Assembly: GCA_046760705.1 (NCBI GenBank) | Contig: JBHIER010000017.1 | Location: 1-16,481 of the forward strand | From: JBHIER01 sp046760705 [NCBI: bacterium] | Lineage (GTDB): Bacteria; JBHIER01; G020348925 | Length of the DNA: 16,481 bases | Reading direction: 5' to 3' | Shown here: piece after piece, positions 1-7,300 of the stretch | Position numbering within the stretch: the first letter of the stretch is position 1 | How the letters are laid out: each line of letters begins with the position of its first letter | Program-made: the position numbers and the translations under genes | The notes under the pieces: generated by a model | What the model was told of the DNA's origin: nothing | The model's input: only the letters and a program-made list of their open reading frames with translations | Database searches by the model: none

Positions 1-345
1 TCCCCAGGCCAGACTTTCACTGGCTGGACAGTCTGAGCTTCTCGGCGCACTCATCATCTCTCTCCTTGAATAGGCCATCGCTGGGGTCTTTAAAACCGTT
101 ATACTCAGTCGGTAGCCCAACTGTGACAGAAAATCTTCGCAATCTTCCCAGGTCATCCCAAATGCCCTCACATCCGCCAGGCCCACACGGCTAACGATCT
201 CCCGCAGGGTTTCAAAGTCCTGCTCTTCGAAATCTGCCTCCATCATCGCCGACGCCCCCCAATCCACCAAATCCGTCAATGTGATACGATGATGGAGGTA
301 ATCAATGAGCTTCTGAGCAACCTTTTGACGAGGAATCTTCAACAC
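1..345 (-). CDS. Small conserved-looking hypothetical protein, 3' end cut by window edge
   Basis: The frame is open from a GTG at 345 to the window edge, 115 codons without a stop. A GGGAGG ribosome site lies just upstream; the TTG at 342 has better spacing from it and may be the true start. The first 80 or so residues look like a real protein: they begin VLKIPRQKV, then an LTDLVDWG segment, an acidic EADFEEQDFE stretch near residues 36-45 and a TWEDCEDFL motif near 65-73. I recall similar small unnamed proteins in anaerobes but know no function. After about residue 83 the composition turns basic, while another frame reads an acidic hydrophilic stretch ending in TGA at 17-19. A frameshift near 100-115 is therefore possible. 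The start overlaps the end of the preceding ORF (339-581), so the two were probably a translationally coupled pair. Confidence 0.5.
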   Translation of the reverse strand, partial: MLKIPRQKVAQKLIDYLHHRITLTDLVDWGASAMMEADFEEQDFETLREIVSRVGLADVRAFGMTWEDCEDFLSQLGYRLSITVLKTPAMAYSRREMMSAPRSSDCPASESLAWG

Positions 346-581
346 TTACCTCCCTGAACTCTGCTGTGCCCCTTGTTCATTGGATACTTCTCATGAATTT
401 CCACCAATTGGTCCTTCCCATCGTAGATCTCTTGGTAGAACCTTATCGTTCACTCTGAGGCGTCCACTTCCTTGACGTAGCGCACTATCCAACCATGACG
501 CGCTTGAACTTCGTAGAAGTAGCGGCGATCACCATCAGGTAGTTCATCCCAGGTCACCGTGTAATAACTGGGTTCTTTCAT
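339..581 (-). pseudogene. Hypothetical small gene interrupted by an in-frame TGA at codon 44
   Basis: From an ATG at 581 the frame reads MKEPSYYTVTWDELPDGD and so on for 43 codons. It meets TGA at 450-452, then resumes in the same frame for 36 residues (TIRFYQEIYDGKDQL, later EIHEKYP) to a second TGA at 339-341. Both halves read like one small conserved protein of about 80 residues, and the second half has no good start of its own. The simplest reading is a nonsense mutation. Selenocysteine is the alternative, since the organism clearly uses it in HdrA, but I see no convincing hairpin in the 40 nt after this TGA. The end overlaps the start of the next gene (345/342). Function is unknown. Confidence 0.55.
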
Positions 582-652
582 TTTTAGATTTTAGCGGGCA
601 TATCTGTTTCGCCTATCGGTATAGGTATTTCTGCTGTCGCAAATCTACCGTT

Positions 653-1285
653 TCAATCTTCAAAAAGAATTTCATCATTATCAAAAGCAAATATTGCTCT
701 TTTGCATATAGATCTCATAAGAGCTATACCTATAAGATATTCTCCTTTCATCTCTGTAATCTCTACTTCATTTAATTTTAAGGTATTAACTATAATATCA
801 CCAAGATAGACACTTACCGGATAATCCACCCCTCCGGCAAGGGTTACTATATCTTCACCAAGATAATCTCTCTCAATAGATTGTATGACCTTTGTATCTA
901 ATACAACAGAACCTGAAAAGCCAGTATCTGCTATAAGATCAAAAGATTGTACATCATAAGGAATTGAAGATCCGAGATGTAAGTTTCTAGTATAGATATA
1001 GCCTTTTACTTTAGGAAAATAGTCCTGATCAATATATCCCCGTAAATTGATGCTTTTAAGAACATGAACTGATGGATAACCTACTTTAACAAAGAAAAAT
1101 ACTGCCTTAGGATCATTTTTCCCCCTTCGCCCTTCTTTTGCTGCCTCTACGACATTCTTGCCATAAAAGACCTCACCCGTTTGGGGATCCACCGCAGCAA
1201 TGTGACCTACTCTCTCTGAATCTTTAGAACCAATTAATCTCTTTACCGTCTCTTTAGCCTGACCTGAAAGTTTCAATCGCTCCAT
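653..1285 (-). CDS. Clan AA (retropepsin-like) aspartic protease domain protein
   Basis: The protein has 210 residues, starting at an ATG preceded by a GAGGGTGAG ribosome site. The C-terminal half carries the retropepsin-type active-site motif: LIADTGFSGSVVLD at residues 117-130, with the catalytic Asp at 120. A second hydrophobic-glycine segment, EYLIGIALM (182-190), matches the other conserved strand of small bacterial and archaeal clan AA proteases. Such domains work as dimers, and physiological substrates are mostly unknown. The N-terminal 110 residues contain a GHIAAVDPQTGEVFYGKN segment (27-43) that I do not recognise; it could bind substrate or a partner. There is no signal peptide or membrane segment, so it is probably cytoplasmic. 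The gene is AT-rich and stands alone among toxin-antitoxin genes, with short shared motifs on both flanks. The protease assignment is fairly sure; the role is unknown. Confidence 0.7.
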   Translation of the reverse strand: MERLKLSGQAKETVKRLIGSKDSERVGHIAAVDPQTGEVFYGKNVVEAAKEGRRGKNDPKAVFFFVKVGYPSVHVLKSINLRGYIDQDYFPKVKGYIYTRNLHLGSSIPYDVQSFDLIADTGFSGSVVLDTKVIQSIERDYLGEDIVTLAGGVDYPVSVYLGDIIVNTLKLNEVEITEMKGEYLIGIALMRSICKRAIFAFDNDEILFED

Positions 1286-1352
1286 TTTCTCACCCTCTAA
1301 ATAATTTTATCAGAGACAGCGATTTCAGATAACGCTATCGGTATTTGTGAAG

Positions 1353-1369
1353 TCCCGCCTTTAGCGGGA
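1353..1369. repeat. Short inverted repeat (possible REP-like or weak terminator hairpin)
   Basis: TCCCGC (1353-1358) and GCGGGA (1364-1369) form a perfect 6-bp stem around a 5-nt loop. On the minus strand it overlaps the last codons of the truncated antitoxin-like ORF and is not followed by a T-run, so it is a poor intrinsic terminator. The 9-mer TTTAGCGGG at 1360-1368 also occurs at 590-598. That suggests a small dispersed element. Confidence 0.35.
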
Positions 1370-1450
1370 TTCGTACATAATATCATCCCACGTGGTCTGT
1401 TGAGGTAATTTGTCGATCAATCTCTTTGCTTCTTCTTTGACACTACTCAT
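1361..1450 (-). pseudogene. Truncated antitoxin-like ORF (29 aa)
   Basis: A short ORF starts at an ATG (1450) behind a clear GGAGGG ribosome site and encodes MSSVKEEAKRLIDKLPQQ followed by TTWDDIMYESR and a TAA. The segment VKEEAKRLIDKLP...TWDDIMYE matches, as I remember it, the N-terminus of small antitoxins of about 70 residues that accompany RelE/ParE-like or PIN toxins. In those the protein continues after MYE with a basic helix. Here it stops at once, inside the inverted repeat at 1353-1369, and no continuation is visible in any frame downstream. It is therefore probably the 5' remnant of an antitoxin cut by an insertion or deletion. It lies 15 nt after the vapC-like gene. Without a homology search the family call is moderate. 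Confidence 0.5.
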
Positions 1451-1465
1451 GGCATTTATCCCTCC

Positions 1466-1939
1466 TTAAGTATCATAAGAATCCTTTTCGTTTATTAAAT
1501 AATCACTTAAAACCAAAATCTTCATCTCTTTTATCTGTTTAAGACTATTATCATTTGTAAGAAAAGCATCAACTCCTACATCAATGGCTACAGCGATCTG
1601 GATAGCATCTAAAGCTTTAAGATGAGGATATTGTCCCCTCATCCGCCCAGCTTTCTCTGCCATATCTGCCGAAATCTCTATAAGACTGAGATTCTTTCCC
1701 TTTCTCAAGAATTCTGCAAATCTACTTGCCAATTCTTCCTTTCCTACCTGAATTGGTTTAGGCAAAACTTCAGTAGGAGTTATAACAGAAGAAAAAGCGC
1801 TCAACCTCCCAGTTTGGAAGGTATCAACAACTTCTTTAGCCAGGGGTCCAAACTTAGGATGGGCTTCAATGTAATAGATAATAGGTGCTGTGTCTATAAA
1901 GATAGTGTTAATTTGCCTGAGTTCACCTAATAAGCTCAT
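1466..1939 (-). CDS. vapC: PIN-domain ribonuclease toxin, VapC-like
   Basis: The protein has 157 residues and the full set of acidic PIN active-site positions: Asp16 in IFIDTAPIIYYIE, Glu57 in TPTEVL, Asp111 in LKALDAIQIA and Asp130 in FLTNDNSL. PIN proteins of this kind are Mg2+-dependent endoribonucleases that usually cut tRNA or rRNA and are kept inactive by a cognate antitoxin. The length is slightly above the usual 130-145. The ATG at 1939 sits inside the stop of the upstream antitoxin gene (ATGA overlap), so the two are translationally coupled. No catalytic residue is missing and the gene looks intact. The specific RNA target cannot be inferred. The low-GC codon use of this stretch differs from the hdr/kor genes, consistent with an acquired module. 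Confidence 0.85.
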   Translation of the reverse strand: MSLLGELRQINTIFIDTAPIIYYIEAHPKFGPLAKEVVDTFQTGRLSAFSSVITPTEVLPKPIQVGKEELASRFAEFLRKGKNLSLIEISADMAEKAGRMRGQYPHLKALDAIQIAVAIDVGVDAFLTNDNSLKQIKEMKILVLSDYLINEKDSYDT

Positions 1940-2163
1940 ATCCTATCCTCTCTTAATCCATTAACGTACTCCTGAGCATCTTCTCCTTTCCATAGTCCTT
2001 TTCCAAGTCCATAGAGATTACTTAAATCAAGCGATTTTCCATCAGTAGACACTGTCTCTCTTAACTGATGGATAAGCTTTTCTACTAATCTCAACTGCTC
2101 CTCATGCGTAAGTGTCTGTGCCTCTCTTCTAATTTTTTCTAACATGATCTGTTGGGTAGACAT
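1936..2163 (-). CDS. vapB: Antitoxin of the PIN toxin (VapB-like)
   Basis: The protein has 75 residues, starting at an ATG with a strong AAAGGAGGG ribosome site. Residues 5-37 are predicted to form a long amphipathic helix (QIMLEKIRREAQTLTHEEQL and onward). They are followed by a loop and a C-terminal segment with GLGKGLWKGEDAQEYVNGLR, which fits a toxin-wrapping tail of the form common in antitoxins of PIN toxins. It overlaps the toxin start by 4 bases, the usual antitoxin-first order. Such antitoxins normally bind the toxin groove and autorepress the operon. I see no obvious ribbon-helix-helix or AbrB signature at the N-terminus, so the DNA-binding fold is uncertain. Position gives most of the confidence. 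Confidence 0.75.
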   Translation of the reverse strand: MSTQQIMLEKIRREAQTLTHEEQLRLVEKLIHQLRETVSTDGKSLDLSNLYGLGKGLWKGEDAQEYVNGLREDRI

Positions 2164-2193
2164 CTTTCGCCCTCCTTTGGTTGTTAATAACCC

Positions 2194-2513
2194 TCACAGA
2201 ATCGGACGTGCCCCACCAGAGTTTGTCGAAATCTCTCTGGTTAACCATTCCGCAGCGTCTATCTCCTTCTCGATCTCTTCATCATCATAATCTAAAACTG
2301 GGATGTCCAGCTCCCCTAAAAACTTTATAAATTCCCACATTCCCATATCCGCAAGCCCGGATGCCTTCCCCAGGCTTAATAGCTTCTTTCGAAACAGGCC
2401 CGCGGCTAAATGTGATTAAATTCTTTCGCGAGTTTTTCGCCAACGTACCCATTGGCGGAGAGAGCGGCGTAAACATCAACTGGAATATCTATTATCGCTT
2501 GAAATCTTTTCAT
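2194..2513 (-). pseudogene. UPF0175-family (antitoxin-like) gene broken by a 1-base frameshift
   Basis: From an ATG at 2513, with an AAGGAG ribosome site, the frame reads MKRFQAIIDIPVDVYAALSA and on through GEKLAKEFNHI, then hits TAG at 2406-2408. The -1 frame continues directly from the same place as LAAGLFRKKLLSLGKASGLA, then MGMWEFIKFLGELDIPVLDY and an acidic tail to a TGA at 2194-2196. The segment LGKASGLADMGMWEFIKFLGELDIPVLDYD is the hallmark of UPF0175 (PF03683): a helix-turn-helix-like LGKAAELAGM segment followed by an F-L-x-x-L-GIPV-YD segment. The two frames join if one T is restored in the ATTTAG run near 2407-2411. A sequencing indel cannot be excluded. UPF0175 genes usually precede a PIN-type toxin; none directly follows in this register. 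Confidence 0.75.
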
Positions 2514-2570
2514 ATGTGAATTCTCCTTAAAAGTTGGTGTAATTGCCTTAATCTCGCCAATCCAACCGTG

Positions 2571-3710
2571 TTATAATGCTAATGCAGCCAAAGTAGCTAA
2601 ATCCTGAATCTCAATATCGATTTGATCGCCGATCTTCTCATCCTTTTGTGCGCACTTGAAATGGATATAACATTTGGGGCAGCTTGTGACGAACAGATCT
2701 GCCCCCGTTGACTTTGCGCTCTTCAGGCGATATGTTTGAATCTGCTTCGAGGTAATGTCGCAATTCATCCAGGCGCTCGTCCCGCAGCAGACCGCCGTAT
2801 TCCGGTTCTTGGCCATCTCCACCAACTCCAGCCCTGGTATATGAGCCATAATCTCTCTCGGCGGGTCGTACACGTTCATGTGCCGCCCCAAACGGCAGGG
2901 ATCCTGGTAGGTAACCGTGCGATTGAGCTGGCCAAACTTCAATCCGTTCGAGGAGATCTGTTCAGCCACGAATTCCGAGATGTGGATCACTTCAAAATCG
3001 AGCTGGCCAAAATACTGGGGGTAGTCGAGCTTGAACGTTCGATACCCTTCGGCACAGGAGAAGAGCACCTTCTTGGCTCCGGCCCCCTTTATCTCGGCCA
3101 GATTGTGCTTGGCCAACTTTTTGAAATTTTCAATATCGCCCGACCACAGTAGGTCGTGGCCGCAACATCGTTCGTTTTTCAATAGAACAGGCGTTGTATT
3201 GAGGTGATTGAGAATTGTGAGGACGCCTTTGGCCGTATCCAAAGTATGAACCTCAAGTTCGGTGAAGAGAGCGTCGAAATAGGGTAAGCACCCCACAAAA
3301 TAGACCAGTTCCCCTTTCTCAGCAAACTTCAATTCTTTCGGCACCCACTCCAGTCTATTTTGATTCAGACTGGGCGAGGTCATGATCCTCATCAGCGATT
3401 GAATGGCGCCGCCGTGGGAACAGGTGGCCTCTCTCCCGTCCTGAAAGGCTTCGAAGCGCATCTGCTTCATGAACTCAGTATATTTTACATCCGAGGGACA
3501 GCGGACGTTGCACATGCCGCAGGTGAGGCAGGCCCACAGGCGGTCATCTTTGATCAGTTGATCGGCGTAACCTTGAATGAACTGACCCACATTGAGACGG
3601 GGTGAATAGGAATCACTGAATCTGGAGATGGGACAGTTTGCAGTACACTTGCCGCACTCTAAGCAGTTGTTGACCCGTGTCGCTTTGACAATCGCTTCTA
3701 CGTCGATCAT
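2571..3710 (-). CDS. HdrC-HdrB fusion iron-sulfur protein (HdrD-like)
   Basis: The protein has 379 residues. The N-terminus is HdrC-like, with two [4Fe-4S] motifs: Cys16-19-22-26 (NNCLECGKCTANCP) and Cys61-64-67-71 (ACLTCGMCNVRCP). The rest is HdrB-like, with two CCG-type cysteine-rich domains: Cys141, Cys182-183 and Cys219 in the first, and Cys272, Cys308-309, Cys344 and Cys347 in the second. The first CCG domain lacks the last cysteine of its CxxC (SCAEGY), so probably only the second holds the noncubane cluster for disulfide-type chemistry. HdrD and related proteins take electrons from ferredoxin-like clusters to a disulfide or similar substrate. The start is the ATG at 3710, overlapping the mvhD stop (ATGA); an ATG-like extension to 3791 would lie inside mvhD. 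It is the last gene of the hdr block and probably docks to the HdrA/MvhD assembly. The substrate is unknown. Confidence 0.85.
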   Translation of the reverse strand: MIDVEAIVKATRVNNCLECGKCTANCPISRFSDSYSPRLNVGQFIQGYADQLIKDDRLWACLTCGMCNVRCPSDVKYTEFMKQMRFEAFQDGREATCSHGGAIQSLMRIMTSPSLNQNRLEWVPKELKFAEKGELVYFVGCLPYFDALFTELEVHTLDTAKGVLTILNHLNTTPVLLKNERCCGHDLLWSGDIENFKKLAKHNLAEIKGAGAKKVLFSCAEGYRTFKLDYPQYFGQLDFEVIHISEFVAEQISSNGLKFGQLNRTVTYQDPCRLGRHMNVYDPPREIMAHIPGLELVEMAKNRNTAVCCGTSAWMNCDITSKQIQTYRLKSAKSTGADLFVTSCPKCYIHFKCAQKDEKIGDQIDIEIQDLATLAALAL

Positions 3711-4159
3711 GATTTTCTTCCATTCTCGGACAGGGGGCTCGGTCCGAGCTGTGTGATCCGGTCCACAAACTCGTTGATGAGCTCGGCCCACCTGACCCCT
3801 TCAGCAGCCGACACCCACTCCAGGCGGAGCCGGTCCTCCTCTAAGCCTAAAAGATGGATCAGTTGTTTCGCCCTCTCAAACTGCTCCACAGCTCGGTAGT
3901 TGCCAAAAATGTAATGGCAGTCACCGAAGTGGCATCCCGAGACCAAAACGCCGTCGGCTCCCATCTCGAAGGCCCTCAGGATGAAAGCCGGCTTCACCCG
4001 CCCCGAGCACATCGTCCGAATGACCCGAAAGTGGGGCGAATACTGGATGCGGTTCACCCCGGCATTGTCGGCACCGGCATAAGAACACCAGTTGCAAGCA
4101 AAGGCCACAATTTTGGGAACAAATTCTTTTTTTTCTGTTTTTGCTTTTTTCTTGGCCAT
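3707..4159 (-). CDS. mvhD: MvhD/FlpD-type [2Fe-2S] electron-transfer subunit
   Basis: The protein has 150 residues with the family cysteines CNWCSYAGAD (Cys22, Cys25), RTMCSGRV (Cys51) and SGCHFGDCHY (Cys76, Cys81). The short basic N-terminus (MAKKKAKTEKK) looks disordered. MvhD carries a [2Fe-2S] cluster and links HdrA to an electron-donating module, in methanogens the F420-non-reducing hydrogenase MvhAG or a formate dehydrogenase. No such module is in the window, so the partner is either encoded elsewhere or replaced by ferredoxin or a Kor-derived route. The ATG at 4159 has a GGAGAA ribosome site 8 nt upstream. The stop overlaps the start of the HdrD-like gene. It is separated from hdrA by the 124-bp inverted-end element. 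Family assignment is firm. Confidence 0.9.
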   Translation of the reverse strand: MAKKKAKTEKKEFVPKIVAFACNWCSYAGADNAGVNRIQYSPHFRVIRTMCSGRVKPAFILRAFEMGADGVLVSGCHFGDCHYIFGNYRAVEQFERAKQLIHLLGLEEDRLRLEWVSAAEGVRWAELINEFVDRITQLGPSPLSENGRKS

Positions 4160-4185
4160 TTGGTATTCTCCGAAGAGACCTCAAA

Positions 4186-4309
4186 ATGTCATTGCGAGGA
4201 GCCCCGAGTCACATCGAGGGGCGACGAAGCCTTGTTCCGAGCAAAGCGAGGAAACTCCTGAGATTGCCACGAGGTTCGCCCTCGCAACGCCTTCGGCTCG
4301 CAATGACAT
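4186..4309. repeat. 124-bp MITE/REP-like element with 13-bp perfect inverted ends
   Basis: The ends are ATGTCATTGCGAG at 4186-4198 and its exact reverse complement at 4297-4309. The interior has further GC-rich partial palindromes (GAGATTGCCACG near 4259-4271, and a short pairing between GGTTCGCCCTCGC and nearby GCGAGG). From memory, elements with the end TCATTGCGAG occur in many copies in intergenic spacers of various anaerobic bacteria; I cannot count copies here. It fills nearly all of the hdrA-mvhD spacer, inside an otherwise tightly packed operon. It may fold in the mRNA and affect stability or expression of the last two genes. Confidence 0.75.
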
Positions 4310-4314
4310 GTACT

Positions 4315-7300
4315 CTATTGTCCCTCCGCCAACATCGTCTCCAGCATCGCCTCAATCTGTCGGTCGGTGAAATGCTTGGCCGTAATGGCCCCGGTGGGAC
4401 ACCAAGCGGCGCAGGTGCCACACCCTTTACACAGGGCTTCATTGATTCGGGCCACGAATACGCCGGAGGGCGTTTCAATCAATTCAGGGGCGTGGAATTC
4501 ACAGAGAGAAGCGCACGTGCCGCATCCCCGGCAGAGGGTCTCGTTCACCGCGCAGATGGTGGGCTCTAATGCGATTGTCTCCCGACAGACAAGGGAGGCC
4601 GCTTTTCCCGCCGCCGCCGAGGCCTGGGCCGCTGACTCGGCAACATTTTTTGGGCTCTGCACGCAGCCGGCCAGAAAGATCCCCTCGGTGTTGGTCTCAA
4701 CAGGGCCGAGCTTCGGATGGCGTTCCATCATAAAACCATCGGGACTCCTGGGCACCTTCAACATCTCTTTGAAGAGATCTGTGTCCGGATCCTTGGGAAC
4801 CATTCCGGTGGCAAGGATCACCGCATCCACAGGTACCTCTACGGTATCGCCCAACATGGTGTCGAAAGCCTTAATACGCAGTCGGGTGCCCTCGTCTGTC
4901 ACCAGAGGTTTCCGGCCATCGGGATAGCGAATAAAGATGACGCCTGTACCGCGGGCCTGACGATAGAGTTCCTCAGCCCCGTGGCCCACCGTTCGCATGT
5001 CCCTATAAAAGACAACGACCTCGGTTCCCTGTTCCCTCAGTTGAATGGCCTGTTTCACCGTTGTCGGACAGCAGATGCGGGAGCAATGGGGATTCTTCTC
5101 TTCCCTGGAGCCGACGCACTGGATGAAGGCCACTCGCTCGGGCTTTCCCTCGTCGATGAGAACGTCACCTTTGGCCTTGGCGAAGATCTGTTCCAGGTCC
5201 ATGTTGGTGAGGACATTCGACCTCTCAGCGTATCCATATTCTCCCTTCGGATCGTACACATCAGAACCGATGGCCAGAATGATGGCCCCCACCTTCAACG
5301 TACCTTTCGTCGTGGCCACTTCAAAGTTGCCCACAAAACCGCTCACATCTTTGACCTCCGTGTCGGTCATAACGTGTACGCGGCTTGCCTTCAGTTGTCG
5401 CAGCTTGCGCTGCAGGAGGCTCTTTGCCGGGACATTTTCCGGCAACAGTCTGTCCAGAAATCGCAATCGTCCACCCAACAGCTTCTCTTTTTCCACCAGG
5501 GTGACCTGAAATCCCTGAGCGTCCAGATCCAGGGCGCTCTGGATACCCGCCGGGCCGCCTCCGATGACGAGAACCGATCCCTCCACAGGGATCTCCTTTC
5601 GCTCAAGAGGTTCCAGCCATCGGGCCCGGGCCACAGCCATACGTATCTGGTCCATGGCCCGCTGCGTGGCCAGGAGCGGTTCTTGGGAATGGACCCAGGA
5701 GCACTGGTCGCGGACGTTGACCATCTCAAAGAGGTACGGGTTTAAACCGATCCGAGCGCACGTCTCCTGAAAGATCGGCTCGTGCGTTCTGGGGGTGCAG
5801 GCTGCAGCCACCACCCGGTTCAGGCGGTGCTCCACAATCATCTCCTGGAGCTTCTTCTGGCTGCCATCGGAGCAGAGAAAGAGATCGTTCTGGACGTGGA
5901 CCACCCCCGGCAAGCCCTTCACATATTCTTCCATCTCCTCGATGCTCAGAACCCCCGCAATATTAATGCCACAATGGCAGAGGAAAACTCCGATCCGGGG
6001 AGGGCCGCTCACATCGACCGGAGGGATCTCCTCTTCGACCTCAGGCAGTCTGGCATCGGCCACATATCTTTCAGCCTCAGCGGCAGCCCCTGAACCTTGA
6101 GCAACTGAATCCGGGATGTCCTCGGGACCGGCGGCACAACCGCAGAGAAAGATACCCTCCCGCGTAGAACGCAGAAGCTGGGCGTCCTCCCTCTCGGTCC
6201 TGAAGAAACCGTCCCCGTCCAGCTCAATGGACAATACCTCAGCCAGCTTGACTGCATCCGGCGACACCACTCCGGCCGAGGCAAGAATCACCATGTCGGC
6301 CTTGACCTGCATCGGTTTTCCCGCAATCGTGTCCTCCACGTGGACGATCAGATCGCGGGATTTCGGGTCTTCAGTGATTTTCGACGGTTTGCCTCGAACA
6401 TATTTGATATAGTCTCTGTCCTTTGTCCGGTTGTAAAACTCTTCGTACCCTTTCCCAAAGGCTCGTATGTCCGAATAAAAAATGGTGATCTCTTCGATTT
6501 CGGGGGCGTGGTCTTTGGCCAAAAGTGCGTCCTTCACAGAGTTCATGCAACAAAAACGAGAACAGTACTGGCAGTCGTTCTCCCCGCGAACACCGACGCA
6601 CTGGACAAAAGCGATTTTGCGGGGCACTTTCCGATCCGTTGGCCGAATCACGTGCCCTTGAGTAGGCCCCGAAGCATTGAGCATGCGCTCAAACTCAAGG
6701 CCGGTGAGAATATTCGGGGAAACACTGTACCCGTACGTCTTCATGGTGTAGGGGTCGAAGACGTCGATGCCTGTGGCCACAACAATAGAACCTACATGAA
6801 GTGTTCGGTCCTGGGGACTCATGTCATAATTGATGGCGTTGCGCTCGCATTCCTGACTGCAGTTCTCACAGACGAGAAAGTCGCCATTCAGACAGGAATC
6901 TCGATCTATGATGTACACATTGGGAACCGCCTGAGAAAAGGGGGAATAGATCGCCTTGCGGGCTCCGAGCCCCGCGTCAAACTCATTGGGAACGACAACA
7001 GGACAGACGTCGGCGCACTGCCCGCACCCTGTGCACAGGGATTCGTCCACGGACCTCGGATGCCTTCGGATCGTCACTCTGAAATCACCGGCCCGCCCTT
7101 CGACCCGGGTCACTTCTGAGTAAGTATAGAGTTCAATGTTGGGATGTCGACCGACATCCATCATCTTCGGCCCCAGAATTCATATGGAGCAGTCCATGGT
7201 GGGAAAGGTCTTATCCAGTTGGGCCATGCGGCCCCCCAGACTCGGCGACTTCTCCACCATGTAGACCTTCACCCGGGAGTTGGCCAGATCAAGGGCAGCC

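Noticed and set aside
1353-1369. Intrinsic terminator
   Set aside because: The 6-bp stem is short and no T-run follows on either strand, so I list it only as an inverted repeat.
1622-1930. Plus-strand ORF opposite vapC
   Set aside because: Antisense to all four PIN active-site motifs; no ribosome site and no recognisable product.
2285-2479. 64-codon minus-strand ORF between hdrD-like and vapB
   Set aside because: It is the wrong frame of the UPF0175 pseudogene; the protein has no pattern while the other two frames give the family sequence.
4717-5745. Long plus-strand ORF (342 codons) opposite hdrA
   Set aside because: It is antisense to well-conserved hdrA motifs, the product has no recognisable domain, and high GC in this gene keeps opposite frames open by chance.
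6340-7119. Plus-strand ORF (259 codons) opposite the first part of hdrA
   Set aside because: Antisense to the [4Fe-4S] and FAD region of HdrA; no family resemblance.
4315-7164. hdrA starting at Met66 (7164) as the complete gene
   Set aside because: The same frame upstream encodes a conserved FAD motif and CSI before a TGA with a SECIS-like hairpin, so this start is an artefact of reading TGA as stop.
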